DNA from: Apostichopus japonicus
Lineage: Eukaryota > Echinodermata > Holothuroidea > Aspidochirotida > Stichopodidae
Length of the DNA stretch: 64,000 nt
Reading direction: 5' to 3'
Assembly (NCBI RefSeq): GCF_037975245.1
Contig: NC_092562.1
Span: 3,424,001 to 3,488,000 of the forward strand
Shown: positions 24,801 to 33,345 of the stretch, piece by piece
How the letters are laid out: each line of letters starts with the position of its first letter
How positions within the stretch are numbered: the first letter of the stretch is position 1
The notes under the pieces: generated by a model
Database searches by the model: none
What the model saw: the letters and a program-made list of their open reading frames with translations, nothing else
What the model was told of the DNA's origin: nothing
Made by a program: the position numbers and the translations under genes

Positions 24801-27800
24801 TACACATATATCTCATATTCGACAGCACTGTACACACATACCATTCCTATCCAGAATACTATGAACACCAAGCAGCAGATGCAGTCAGTGCAACCTCTCT
24901 TCTCTCCCTGCCTCAAAGGGGCATCGATCATCTAGGAGCAAAGAAAGGAAGGTTTAATAGTCAACTGTTAGACCAACCAGTACAAACATTACTGACAAGG
25001 ATATCATAACATTTACTGAACGGGAATGATTTAAACAGCAGAATTGATTCTCACTCTTTCGACCTATTGTGCTCCAAAGTGATTTATCAACACAGTTGGA
25101 CCAAATTTGAACTTCCAAATGAGCAAGGAACATACAGCAAATATTACCACAGCATGTAACTAAATCAGTAGTGTAGCTATATAAAGCAATTTTGAGACGT
25201 TTTGAGTTGATCTTCTGTCGACTTTTCAACGCCAAAACTTCTCTTTATAATAAAGTGGTTCATTAGCTGAAATAACCAATTTTCAATTTTAGTTGTGATT
25301 AATGCTAGTTTGACGAAAAACCTGTCTTTAAAAACAATGAAAATTGTTTATAACTGGACTTATTTTAATCAATACTTTCTCATTTTAACTTTTATTTGGT
25401 GAGGAAGAATTCAGGGGTTTTCTTCATACTCTGCACATTGCAATCTTGTTTTCGAGCAATACCAGGTACTGGGTTTGTTAAAACTTTCGACAGCATGAAC
25501 ATAGCTGCTTTAAAATGTGGTGAATAAAGTCGTGGAAAAACCTGTTTCATTGGCAAATGTTTCTTTCCAGCAAAATTACAGCCTCAATTCAATTGTATAC
25601 TCATTTATTTAAACAAAAGTTGGCTGGTTAATTAATTCCTGGATGTTATTTGATCAAAAGCCACTGTGGTCCTGAAATATAGGGCTTGGATACATACATA
25701 CATCTTGTAATACTAGCGTGCTAATTGTGTTTTAGACCAAAATAATGATACACTGTAAAAACAATAACTGATAGGAAACGCTGTGCATACACTGGTCATG
25801 TTTTCAAGTCCTTTTCATGATCATGTCTCTTCCTGCTCTATAATTTGCCTTTAATTGGGATTTCCTTGTTCAAGCAATTTCAAACTGATACCACAGTATC
25901 GGAATGTTCTTCACTCTTGGATTTGTTACATAGAGTGTGCATATATACATTAAAACACTATACGCACACATATATAACATTGACAGGTTCATTACTAAAC
26001 TACAGTCCACTAGGGTGTGCTTCATTATGAAATTAATCATAGTCAACATAAGCAGGGCTAACTTTTTAATGGTGGTCCGATTGTGCGAGATGACCAAAAA
26101 GGTAAAAAAATGAAATCACCCTCCATCTCATTCAAGATACTGAAATAAAACGAATAGACCCGTAGGGTCAATGATCCATATGAAGGGGTGGGAAGGGGGG
26201 GGGGGTTTAATGGCCTAAAGCTGGTGTTCCATTTACCAGACCTGTACATCTCTCTTACAGTGTACATATTGGTCATTCCTTGTTAATTTGCTACATGTTT
26301 GTTCAGACAACCAAATTTGCAGTTCGGGACTTAAGCAAACTGCAAGACCATCCTTATTGTTTTGCCCTGATGAGACAACACCCTTCCAAGCTGAATGTCG
26401 GTTGCAGTTTAACAGACTGAGTCACTGAGAGATACCAAAATTCATGACTTACCTTTTCTCAGGTAAACACACAGAATGACCAACACTGAATGTTTTGATA
26501 ACAAACAGGGACCAATGCCGAATATTTAAGTGTCAATTTACTATAAGACTATATAATTAAAACACCTACAATTGTGCAATCAAACTGCAGTTTGCTTAAC
26601 ACTTTAATTTATGCATGTACACTTTTAGCATATTTAAAGAAGCTAATGCACATCTAACATAAAGGGATATAATGGTGCTATTATTTACAGTTAACATCTC
26701 TCCAATTGTGAAACAAGAGTCAAGTTATTGTAACTCAAGTTCCAGTCAAGTGTCTGAGACTCTCATCGAGTGTCTGGTGCACTTCCTTGCAATTATAGAC
26801 CCCCAAAAAAATTCAAGAACAATAAATTATCTTCTGTAATAACTTACCAGTCTTGTCTTTTCAGAAGAAACCATTTCTAAAAATCTGATTTATGTATTGC
26901 TCTGAAAAGATCCTCAATCTTGACACGTTGAAAATAAATGTTGACACACAGGGTTAGTTGGAAGAATAACGATGCTAACAGGCCATAAACAGCTCTTGAA
27001 ATCACAGACGATTGATCGACTCTAAAACACAGGCCAAAAGTCTAAAGTACCAGCAACTGAGTCTCTGGTGGTAAAGTACCCTTCCCAGTGCTCTAGTCAA
27101 CACTATTCTTTTAGAGGAATTTAAAGGTTGTTTCTTACTCAAGTGGAATACCAACATTGACTACACAAATGCTGAAATGACAACACTGACTGACATTTAA
27201 CAACTATCCCGAAGGGAGTCTAAAGTACGTTCTTAGCGAGTAATAAACATTGAAAATGCCACCAAGAGATAAAGATAAAAACAAAACTTTGATGACATCC
27301 TCTGCCACTGATTTTCTATGTCTGTCAACTTTGATGATGAAATGTGTTGTAACTGTTTTAACAAAACCAAATGGCAAATCCCAAAATGGAACCTTCGTTT
27401 TCAGATCAAATACAGCTGTTGCATGTTTGCTCTAGCAGTATGTACAGTAATTGTAATTAATTACTGTGAAGCACATGCATGGATCTCTTGTGACTGGAAT
27501 GCAATAAGTACAGTTTTGCTCAGATTCTTCCTCTGGCAACCAAGCTGGTCGGTGGTTCACTGTTCAACTTTCTCTGAGCTCTCTACAATACAACACCTGG
27601 GAAGACTTGTCCCATTTTCAAGAGCTGTCCTTCTGTTATCGCAAATTCCTAGGTCAATGGAGCGGGGAAGACATCTACAGGGGATTAGGATTAGCTGGAT
27701 AAATCACCAGTCATTGTAAGTATTAATCTGAGTAGTAATCTGAGATTTCTGGAAATTTGCTCTTTGTCTGGTTTTAATTTCTAAAGCATACTTTCAAGAC

Positions 27801-30653
27801 TCTACAACCTGAAGAGAGAGACTTAAAATTGTGATCATGAATCTACATCGCTAGGATGGGCTCTTTCATTGTTAAGCACAGTAGTACTACTGTATAAGTG
27901 TAATAGGGGGCTTAGTCAAATGGAATGTGTGCATGGAGATGGTATGATCTGTACTTTGTCAATACTGCTTTCTATGGAAGCAACTTCCACTTTATAACCC
28001 ATAGGTAGTACATAGGCAGACCAATGCATGGTAAATCAACACCTAGTATATATCTAGGTGGCCATTTTCACACGAACAATTCTAATGAGTGATAATCAAA
28101 CATAAACAAAGTGAGTGCAATGTGGGCGTGGAGACTGAAATCAGACAATGTCTGACTTTACCAATATTAAAGCAATTTGAATCTGAGCAAACTCAACATA
28201 AAATGCAATAGTACATGTATACATACTGTATACAGGAGTCAATGAATTCTCCCTTCAAAACAGCTGAAAGCTTCTAGTATGAACAATTGAGCCAACTTGG
28301 AATGCAGACAACATGACTAAATAGTGAAATCTGACGATCTGCCCTCTCTCAATTACGATTTTGTCAATTGAAGAACAGTATGTACAGATACATGTGTATG
28401 GGGAAACCTACAGTGTGGTTGTGACCTTATATAAAGAGTACCGAAGCAGAGAATCTTTTATCCGGTATCGCCTCCCAAAATGGTATGCAAAATGGGTATG
28501 CAAATTTCAACACAATTGAAAATATGTATAGCAGGTTTTGCACACTGAAGTTGACTATATTAATTTTCTTCTATGAGAAATAAAATTCATAAAACCAAAA
28601 AATGCTACAAAAATGTGGACACTAATTTATTCCCTGCTTGGAACTTAAATCAATTGGGCATGTTTTGCATCCAGAGATTGTGCATTCTAACATTATTCTT
28701 TGCCATAGTTACTATGTTCATATCCAAAATCTTGCTGAAGCTAGTTGAAACTACCTGTGCGAGCGAGCGGGCAAAAATAAAACTGTCTTGATCTTAGACA
28801 CTCAGTATTAAATTTATACTAAATTATCCTAATCCACTGTTCACACACTTTATTGGAATTAAATTTTTAGGAGATAAAAAGAAGATATCCCATTATCTCA
28901 TGTAGACACCAATTTAAGGAATAATTCCATTTTCAAATACATTATTTTTGCCATTCTTTCATTTTCCATGTCTGGAATTTGGTCTTCAAAATTGTCCATG
29001 ACTTTGTCTTGAGGTATTTTTTATGACTTTTGTTACTTTAGTAGTTGAGTCTAAGTCATACAATGGAATGCAACATATTATGTAGGCTGCTGTCTACTAC
29101 AGTATGTCATTAAATCTACCACAATTTTAGGATACGTATGTCTGTATTTGGACAGCTGCTGGATTGCTGTACAAGTGAATCGTCAATTTACTAGTTCTTA
29201 AAGAGTTTGGTTTATCATTCATTAGAAAAAAAGGTTAACTGTAAATGCTTCTAACTAGACAAGTATGTGATTCATCAACATTTCTTTCAAACTGATGCAG
29301 GGCATACATTTAAAGACATTGAATACTCGCCCCAAACCCTGTGACGCGCTCTGAAAAAGTTAACTTTCCGTTGCTTGCAAGTGAAGTTTTCTTCTTGTCG
29401 CTACAAAATGCAGACAGTAATGAAACGTGATATATTGTTATCTTTTATCTAGACCTGAGATGTCCAACGCTGCTATGTACACTGTGTTATGGGTATTGAC
29501 CATAGCTGTATGTATTGACTATACACTAGTGCCTAATTACCGACGGTAGCAAGATGTGTGTGTATTTTCTGGGATCGATGGTGGTGTCTAACACTTCTGT
29601 TACACCTCATTCGAAACTAGGTCAGATTACCGGCATGAGACGTTTCTTTGTGCGCGAGTCTTCACTCCCTTTAAGGATATTTTCAGTCTGTTTCTCAGAT
29701 AACCAGGTCTTACTTGTTGTTTGTCCCAAACAGCAAATTTGGTTGTCCCAAACAATAATAGCAAAACAACGAGAATGACCAATATTTACATTGCGTGAGA
29801 GATGTGTAGGTTTGGCTGCATAGAACCCCAGCTTTGGGCCACAAAAACTCCCCTTTGGGTGGATCATAGGTCCACCACTATTATTGTTGATTTCAGTATC
29901 TCCAAAGTGCTGGAGACGAGAGATTAATTTATCATGTTTGGTGGAGTTAAGTTGTTACAAAACAAGTTGAACATCTGCCCAACAACCTCCAAAACTGACA
30001 TTAGTTGTACGAGCAGAAAATCTGGTCATTTCAGACGTCAGGACAAAGAATCGTCGAGAGCTATTCACCCGATTGTCGGCTCAATAAAAAGGGCACCAAA
30101 GCGCTTCGTTTACCCGATCATCCGTTCAAGAAGCGTTACTCTGGTGCTTATTTATACAATCACCGATTAAAAAAAGATGCCGCTCGTACCTATTTATCCA
30201 ATCGTCTGTTGAATAAGCCATGCATTGGTGCTTATTTACCCTATTGTTTGTGAATCAATATTTTGATGAAATTTGATCAAAGACATGTAATTCATTAAAT
30301 TGTATATTTCCTGAGACAAGAAGTGCATTTAGTTGTCACCGTTGGCCAGTCTCTTTTGTATCTCTAGTGTAAATGTTGTGAAAGTACAGACATTATTGAA
30401 ATACAATGAGTCCTTTTTCACGAGTTCACATTTTGGAAGGGTACATACTTTGGTCTATGTTCCATCAAAGTCCTATAATATTGAGACCAACCAACAGCAA
30501 GTGGTAGAAATGGATCAGTCAACATACTACAGATTGCAGTAAGATGGCCTAGACCTGTGGATCTTATTTACAATACTGGCTATACTTACATCTTCGCCAT
30601 CATTCTCTGCATTGCAATCTCCGCAGGCCATCTTTCAGTTGTCGTTCCTGAAC
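794..30653 (-). CDS. SLC44A1: Choline transporter-like protein 1 (SLC44A1-like), 14 coding exons in window, 3' end off the left edge
   Basis: Polytopic membrane protein of the SLC44 family, whose vertebrate member CTL1 carries choline across plasma and mitochondrial membranes for phospholipid synthesis. Seen here: exons at 30590-30653, 24842-24931, 24182-24324, 22692-22904, 21900-22066, 20953-21042, 19244-19383, 18241-18427, 16992-17160, 16542-16682, 15424-15539, 14551-14588, 10532-10660, then 1339-1431 or 794-886. All are bounded by AG and GT and all phases agree, giving 586 residues. Order: short Cys-containing N-terminus, TM1 after the family motif RGCTD, a large extracellular loop with YDSYGN, conserved Cys and three N-glycosylation sequons, then the remaining helices, including MRKR, WWYH, YHLG, CLWCLEK and [10 protein letters not shown] motifs. 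Vertebrate CTL1 is about 650 residues, so some 60-70 C-terminal residues are missing beyond position 1. Assignment to SLC44A1 rather than A2-A5 rests on the recalled YDSYGN-C-QKN loop and ALRVA-IN-VGDF similarity. Confidence 0.93.
1339..1431 (-). CDS. SLC44A1: SLC44A1-like exon 14b, alternative last-helix exon (canonical-looking copy)
   Basis: 93 nt, phase 0 to 0, 31 residues starting [11 protein letters not shown] and ending SSYFSVYE. Encodes the final membrane helix and its short outer loop, in line with the vertebrate segment that ends SIYE. The acceptor is preceded by a pyrimidine tract with CATTCAG; the donor is the weaker GTTTGT. Same length, phase and ending as the exon at 794-886. Confidence 0.9.
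2640..3430. repeat. Degenerate tandem repeat, about 45-50 bp unit
   Basis: Repeated variants of a block containing attccagta, then tagcatatttcctgtg, then tgtaactta recur some 15 times with many substitutions and indels. An old minisatellite. It is why several weak ORFs appear here. Confidence 0.7.
3735..4740. repeat. Minisatellite with higher-order structure (about 59 + 69 bp)
   Basis: Built from ttactgtcctta, gccctattactgta and ataactgtttta modules. The gccctattactgta module recurs at spacings alternating near 59 and 69 bp, so the larger unit is about 128 bp. Plus-strand ORFs rich in Tyr, Leu and Cys here are repeat translation, not genes. Confidence 0.85.
7900..8650. repeat. 46-bp minisatellite, about 16 copies
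   Basis: Unit: cccacagcgaggttggttgc, then ttcaacgcatagcatgcttg, then tgtcaa. Copies differ by few bases, mostly in tgtgtc versus tatttt and in aacgcat versus aacacat. Most copies contain gcatgc (an SphI-type palindrome). The unit is not a multiple of three, so the short ORFs across it are not meaningful. Confidence 0.92.
10090..10275. repeat. Tandem duplication, about 96-bp unit, two copies
   Basis: The stretch ccttctcaatatcttctcga with its neighbours (gcttgcttt before, gacattaa and ggttac after) occurs twice, with diverged flanks. Confidence 0.8.
10532..10660 (-). CDS. SLC44A1: SLC44A1-like exon 13
   Basis: Residues 513-555, phase 0 to 0. Starts [20 protein letters not shown] and continues [11 protein letters not shown], the most conserved C-terminal block of CTL1, then a hydrophobic helix ending AVLG. 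The acceptor has a long C-rich tract; the donor is GTAAGT. Confidence 0.96.
10857..11050. repeat. (CACAAT/CACAT)n microsatellite
   Basis: An irregular array of cacaat and cacat units, about 190 bp, in the intron between exons 13 and 12. Confidence 0.9.
11475..12090. repeat. AT-rich region with a diverged duplication of about 120 bp
   Basis: The block with attgacttcata, attgaacttgt, atgaaccatcat and catgatgatatatgta occurs at about 11500-11590 and again at about 11975-12075. Between them lie TA-rich arrays and repeated aacaaagatataaata units. Confidence 0.75.
11633..11716 (-). mobile_element. tRNA-derived SINE fragment
   Basis: On the minus strand, GGTTCGAATCC at 11703-11693 is a perfect RNA polymerase III B-box of the tRNA type, preceded by GGAGGCCCGT and followed by a body segment GTGGAGGCTGAAAG. 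No A-box or tRNA cloverleaf is present, so this is a truncated SINE, not a tRNA gene. It is flanked by identical 47-bp AT-rich direct repeats. Confidence 0.65.
12845..14225. repeat. Large 45-50 bp minisatellite, roughly 30 copies
   Basis: Unit: tatgagcagtactgggtagg, then ggaacacctgtgagta, then a variable run of (gtt/att) triplets. Length variation between copies comes mainly from the triplet run. Copies near 13080-13290 show a longer repeating period of two to three units. Confidence 0.93.
14551..14588 (-). CDS. SLC44A1: SLC44A1-like exon 12, a 38-nt microexon
   Basis: Residues 500-512 ([13 protein letters not shown]), phase 1 to 0. Too short to appear as an ORF. Found because exons 11 and 13 do not join in phase and the family has an AI..(T/S)NFC.SA stretch here; this exon restores both phase and motif. 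The acceptor is AT-rich upstream but lacks a strong pyrimidine run; the donor is GTGAGT. Confidence 0.85.
14589..15423. other. SLC44A1-like intron 11 with G-rich run
   Basis: No exon seen. At 15130-15178 the plus strand carries four runs of four to five G in a row, a clear G-quadruplex pattern on the template strand. A purine (gaga) stretch lies at 14610-14650. Confidence 0.55.
15424..15539 (-). CDS. SLC44A1: SLC44A1-like exon 11 (Cys-rich CLWCLEK motif)
   Basis: Residues 461-500, phase 2 to 1. [15 protein letters not shown], then [20 protein letters not shown]. The CC-WCLEK and N-AYI-I motifs are strong SLC44 signatures. Donor GTAAGA. Confidence 0.96.
15540..16541. other. SLC44A1-like intron 10
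   Basis: About 1 kb. Apart from a poly-A run near 16155 I see nothing of note. Confidence 0.5.
16542..16682 (-). CDS. SLC44A1: SLC44A1-like exon 10
   Basis: Residues 414-461, phase 2 to 2. A polar start ([10 protein letters not shown]), then the conserved [20 protein letters not shown] and ILLYIQAK. The RYHLG and LVKVPR motifs are diagnostic of SLC44 proteins. Donor GTAAGT. Confidence 0.96.
16992..17160 (-). CDS. SLC44A1: SLC44A1-like exon 9 (core of the transporter domain)
   Basis: Residues 358-414, phase 1 to 2. Contains the conserved [20 protein letters not shown] block that starts the Pfam-type Choline_transpo domain, ending VSWYFT. Donor GTGAGA. Confidence 0.96.
17161..18240. other. 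SLC44A1-like intron 8
   Basis: About 1.1 kb, AT-rich, no repeat or exon recognised. Confidence 0.5.
18241..18427 (-). CDS. SLC44A1: SLC44A1-like exon 8 (MRKR motif, TM5/TM6)
   Basis: Residues 296-358, phase 0 to 1. [17 protein letters not shown], then ELFHQAGKS, then [18 protein letters not shown]. The helix-MRKR-helix arrangement and the PFWTF motif are typical of CTL1. Donor GTGGGT. Confidence 0.94.
18428..19243. other. SLC44A1-like intron 7 with a 16-bp minisatellite
   Basis: Holds the 16-bp array at 18670-18850 and a poly-C run near 19045. No exon seen. Confidence 0.6.
18670..18850. repeat. 16-bp minisatellite, about 11 copies
   Basis: Unit cagatccactgacaga, shifting to cacctccactgacaga and cacatccactgacaga in the right part. 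The minus-strand ORFs with repeated CLSVDVSV are translation of this array. Confidence 0.92.
19244..19383 (-). CDS. SLC44A1: SLC44A1-like exon 7 (TM3 end, cytoplasmic loop, TM4)
   Basis: Residues 249-295, phase 1 to 0. [18 protein letters not shown], then a polar loop, then the helix [15 protein letters not shown]; the end matches the family ATVFTV motif. Donor GTGAGT. Confidence 0.94.
19384..20952. other. SLC44A1-like intron 6 with inverted repeat and duplicated repeat element
   Basis: Contains the nested inverted repeat at 19890-19956 and the two-copy repeat at 20270-20850. No coding exon; the long plus-strand ORF reaching 21409 lies antisense to exon 6 and has no recognisable domain. Confidence 0.6.
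20270..20850. repeat. Two tandem copies of a dispersed-type repeat, about 280 bp each
   Basis: Both copies contain gtttac-agctatttt, aaaatcaact-aagcc, cctaataaat, ctatctaccaacac, gtgacctcattaat and gagatgagcaccaaa in the same order. The second ends with a (CA)n run and tgagccttcggcaaggaat. Such units are common as interspersed arrays in marine invertebrates (recollection); the family is not identified. Confidence 0.75.
20953..21042 (-). CDS. SLC44A1: SLC44A1-like exon 6 (TM2/TM3)
   Basis: Residues 219-249, phase 1 to 1. Entirely hydrophobic ([19 protein letters not shown] and onward), corresponding to the second and third helices of CTL proteins. Strong acceptor (TTGTTGCAG) and donor (GTAAGT). 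Confidence 0.93.
21043..22691. other. SLC44A1-like introns 5 and 4 (either side of exon 5)
   Basis: Both introns (21043-21899 and 22067-22691) look unremarkable: AT-rich, no repeat or exon recognised. Confidence 0.5.
21900..22066 (-). CDS. SLC44A1: SLC44A1-like exon 5 (loop end and TM2 start)
   Basis: Residues 163-219, phase 2 to 1. Contains the conserved RCIP motif, a third sequon (LNASEF), an amphipathic stretch, then the start of TM2, [13 protein letters not shown]. Donor GTAAAA follows one G. Confidence 0.94.
22692..22904 (-). CDS. SLC44A1: SLC44A1-like exon 4 (extracellular loop)
   Basis: Residues 92-163, phase 2 to 2. Reads [10 protein letters not shown], then [13 protein letters not shown] with the conserved Cys pair and a second N-glycosylation sequon, and ends [11 protein letters not shown]. 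Cysteines at these places are probably disulfide-bonded in the family loop. Donor GTAGGT. Confidence 0.95.
23480..24240. repeat. 93-bp minisatellite derived from the exon 3 / intron 3 boundary
   Basis: Seven intronic copies follow the exon 3 end at a spacing of 92-94 bp, marked by ctatcactcatatccattcc near 23533, 23626, 23718, 23810, 23902, 23996 and 24090, with the genuine exon copy at 24184. Each unit contains the last exon 3 codons and the donor region plus intronic aacactca, ttgctatt and a T-rich run. Only the genuine copy has exon 3 upstream sequence. Confidence 0.95.
24182..24324 (-). CDS. SLC44A1: SLC44A1-like exon 3 (extracellular loop start)
   Basis: Residues 45-92, phase 0 to 2. 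Completes TM1 ([12 protein letters not shown]) and opens the big extracellular loop with [13 protein letters not shown], a hallmark of CTL1-type proteins. ENITQS contains an N-glycosylation sequon. The donor is GTGAGT after AGACC. The exon end plus donor is the template of seven further tandem copies in the following intron. Confidence 0.95.
24630..24841. repeat. 30-bp minisatellite at the exon 2 donor, about 7 copies
   Basis: Plus-strand unit: gtacacatatatttcatatt, then cgacagcact. The first unit contains the exon 2 donor (GTATGTGTGTACAGTG on the minus strand); later units read ATATGTGTACAGTG. The unit length is a multiple of three and the exon 2 frame has no stop until the end of the array. 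Confidence 0.92.
24842..24931 (-). CDS. SLC44A1: SLC44A1-like exon 2 (TM1)
   Basis: Residues 15-44, phase 0 to 0. Begins [11 protein letters not shown], then the family motif RGCTD, then the first membrane helix [14 protein letters not shown]. The donor is GTATGT. It lies at the start of a 30-bp minisatellite, and the exon frame stays open through that intronic repeat (see findings). Confidence 0.93.
24932..30589. other. SLC44A1-like intron 1
   Basis: 5.7 kb with no recognisable coding exon on either strand. The only structured element is the 42-bp repeat at 30064-30253. Long plus-strand ORFs around 27318-27719 and 29934-30253 show no family resemblance. A poly-G run lies near 26195. Confidence 0.55.
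30064..30253. repeat. Diverged 42-bp tandem repeat, about 4.5 units
   Basis: Units begin tttacccgat or a variant at 30064, 30109, 30151, 30193 and 30235; the last three steps are exactly 42 bp and the first is 45. Shared parts include cgttcaataagc-like and ggtgctta. Copies are strongly diverged, unlike the other minisatellites here. Confidence 0.8.
30590..30653 (-). CDS. SLC44A1: SLC44A1-like exon 1 (start codon)
   Basis: An AG acceptor precedes 30653, then 22 nt of untranslated sequence, then ATG at 30631-30629. The coding part reads [14 protein letters not shown] (residues 1-14) and ends at a consensus donor GTAAGT in phase 0. Start chosen because it gives an N-terminus of the expected length before the RGCTD motif in exon 2, with early Cys residues as in CTL1. 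The next exon also begins with ATG, so an alternative start there is possible. Confidence 0.7.
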
Positions 30654-31507
30654 CTAGTAAAAGCAAGCTAGTCAAGAGTAGTCAACAAGTAGGAAGCTGA
30701 TCCAGGTCCCTTTCAAATAATATTATTTGAAGAAATCTGTTGAGGAATTTAAACAAACTCTAAGAAAACAAAAATTGGTCCATTGCTTTCAGTCCTTCCT
30801 TTGAGAATAAAAAAAGGGGTTTGTACTAATCACTTTTAACTTGAAGCCATAGGCCGACATGTAACTATTTATAACAAAGTCAGGTGTAGCAGCCTTTGTT
30901 TGAGTCAGTTCAAACAAGTAGGTACATTCAAGGCCTGAGTTAGGCTTCATAACACCTTCACAGTAAAGTTAGACCCAGGCTTGGCTACCAAAAGTACAAG
31001 GGCAGACTTAGGCCTGCTTAAATTTTGTACTACAAGCCTGACAATAGGCCTCACATTAAATTGTTCCATCAAGATATGATCAACTATTCATCTGCTTGAG
31101 CTTGGAGTAGCCCACTTGATAAGTAACATAGGGGCCTTACAGTAGCATATAGCTTGGCTAGAGCCTACGGTTAGCCTCATGAGTCATTGTTTCAACAGTT
31201 TGTTTGTGTTATCCTTTCACTTCAGCCACCACCTGTGCCTGTGTCAATGCTGAATAACGTGGAATCAATACATAGGCCTAGTCTAAGTTAGGCTAAGTGT
31301 TAAGTTGCTATTTTATTGGACTTAGACTTTGGAGGCATCTTACAGTTACAGCTCTAGTAACTTAGGCCTAACCTAGCATAGGCTACGGTACAGTGTAAGT
31401 CTAAATAAAGCTAACTCTAATCTGTCATATTTCACAGGCTAAATAAAGAACAAACTTTACTGAAAATCACCAAGGTTCACGACACATTCGTTTCACATTT
31501 AGCCTAC

Positions 31508-31640
31508 CTGAAGACAAACAAGTTGATTTCTGACGAGTAGCACAGTAGCAGGTAGGTGCTAAAGTTACATTTAGCCGAACCAGTGTATACTAGTATTACT
31601 ATGAGTCAAAACAAACCGCGCCTTGATCTCTGGTCACTTG
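31508..31640 (-). promoter_or_regulatory. Possible 5' untranslated exon and promoter area of the SLC44A1-like gene
   Basis: Exon 1 starts after an acceptor, so an upstream non-coding exon is expected. A good donor (CAG followed by GTAGGC) ends at 31508, about 850 bp upstream of the start codon. The 5' border and promoter are not visible; the right boundary given is arbitrary. Inference only. Confidence 0.25.
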
Positions 31641-31673
31641 TTGTTATTGCCTTCGTAAGCCAGTTTGTTTATT

Positions 31674-31696
31674 CATGGAGCTATTATAGCTCCATG
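31674..31696. repeat. Perfect 10-bp hairpin
   Basis: catggagcta and tagctccatg are perfectly complementary arms around a 3-nt loop. Confidence 0.85.
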
Positions 31697-32033
31697 GTTT
31701 ATTGTATTCAAGTAGCAGGCGTGGCATGAAAAGGTTTACACCCCTTGAGAAATTTGAGTTTCAGAAATATTTCTCTGCTTTTAATATTTCCCTGCCTTTC
31801 CCTTGTTTTACAGACTATTACCTGCTTATAATATATCATCGGAAAAATGAGGCAATCTCGCAATTTCCTCTGTTTACACACAAAACCGCAACATTTTCTC
31901 AAGCCTGTCTAGACTTGCTAGGAGTGAAAGAAAGGACATATGGACCTCTGATGAAAGGGAAGGAAAGGGAAGGGAAGGGCTGAAGGGTGTAGAAAGAAGT
32001 TGAATAACATGGAAAAATTTGCGGACCCTAGAC

Positions 32034-32397
32034 CAGTGGGAAATGCCCCACCCCCACCAAATTTGCTTTGTGCTACAGTCTTGCCCCCCCCCCCAAATGA
32101 AATCCAGTGATGTATTCAAAACACTTCTTTTTTACATTTTTTCGAGTTCTAATCACAAGTATTCATACCTCAGGGCTCATGTTCATACTTCATATAAGGT
32201 CAGAACTTGCATATCGGACTGATCGAGATATTACATTTTGGGCCTTCATCATACCCACTGAACCATTGGATGTGTATTATATATACATACATATATTTCT
32301 TGGTAATTCCTACCATCAACCATCACTGGGTTGCCCCCTCCCTTCAGAAAAATCTTGCCCCCCCCCCCCTTACAATAGAATGCTGGCTACGCCACTG
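32034..32397. mobile_element. hAT-like non-autonomous element (364 bp)
   Basis: Starts cagtggg and ends gccactg; the reverse complement of the end is CAGTGGCGTAGCC, a familiar hAT-type terminus. Perfect 8-bp direct repeats ccctagac flank it at 32026-32033 and 32398-32405, the target-duplication length of hAT transposons. The interior has two poly-C runs after cttg and no coding capacity. The terminal match is only about 6 bp, so the flanking duplication is the stronger evidence. Confidence 0.8.
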
Positions 32398-32957
32398 CCC
32401 TAGACCTGTATAGAACTAACGTAAGAGTTATAGCTGAAATGCGTCAACTTAGAAGTGGAATTCACTAAGGAACGGGGAATAAAAGGAACCACAAAGACAA
32501 AAGTAAAACATTGCTTAATTAGCTTCACTTCCATAAGCAATTAGCCATGATTTGGGCACATGATTGAACCTTTATGTCGTCTGCATTTCTGTGAATAATT
32601 AATCATCCTTTGCTTCTAAACTGGAGTGTCCATGTGTGGGGAATGGGTGACAGTGTTACACCGCTTCTCCTTTCAGGCTATCACAAAAATTCAGTAGTCT
32701 TTAGCACAATTGAATTGTAATAGGACCTAATTATAGAATATTTGATGGAGCTAACTGACATGTCACTGTTTCTATATTGACATGACAGAAAATGAAGAAG
32801 GCAAACCAGTTAACTCAGTTATCCTGTAACTTTTTCGGGGGAGAATTAAACATTATAAACACTAAGCTTCCTCCTGATTACTTTCAACTCATATATATTG
32901 AGTATAGGGGTGTTTAACGTTGTTGGATAGCCTATCATGTTTGATAGGTTTTATGAG

Positions 32958-32994
32958 ACATGTTTTGGGTGTTGTTTATTCAATCCAGCCACTG
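32958..32994. repeat. Dispersed repeat fragment, inverted copy at 62264-62299
   Basis: acatgttttgggtg, then tttattcaatccagccactg; the reverse complement occurs at 62264-62299 with one small gap. The CAGTGGCTGG end resembles a hAT terminus, but I could not find the partner end or a target duplication. Confidence 0.6.
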
Positions 32995-33345
32995 GCACGC
33001 TATCGTGGAAAAGTTTCTTGAAATTACATATAACCGACCTGCCTTGGTCGTAACATGACCTCTTTTTACCAATTAGTTTGCACCGCCTACCACATATTTC
33101 TTCTTGTATGCGGGTATTTGTGTGAACTCTGTATAATTAACAACACTGCAGACATGAACATATTTCCACACAGTGTTTGCACAAAGTGCCTAATGGTGTT
33201 AAGAAGCCATGCAGGCTAATTGTGGAGCCTGAGGTCGATTTACGACTGTGGCAGGTCGATTCACAAAACTTTCCTAACTACGGCGTTCTATAATTGGAGC
33301 CAAAAAAACAGATCCTTACACTAAGATTTATTGGAAGCTTATGAA

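Noticed and set aside
27318-27719. 133-codon plus-strand ORF in intron 1
   Set aside because: No family motif, no splice or promoter support and ordinary AT-rich surroundings; length is within chance for 64 kb in six frames.
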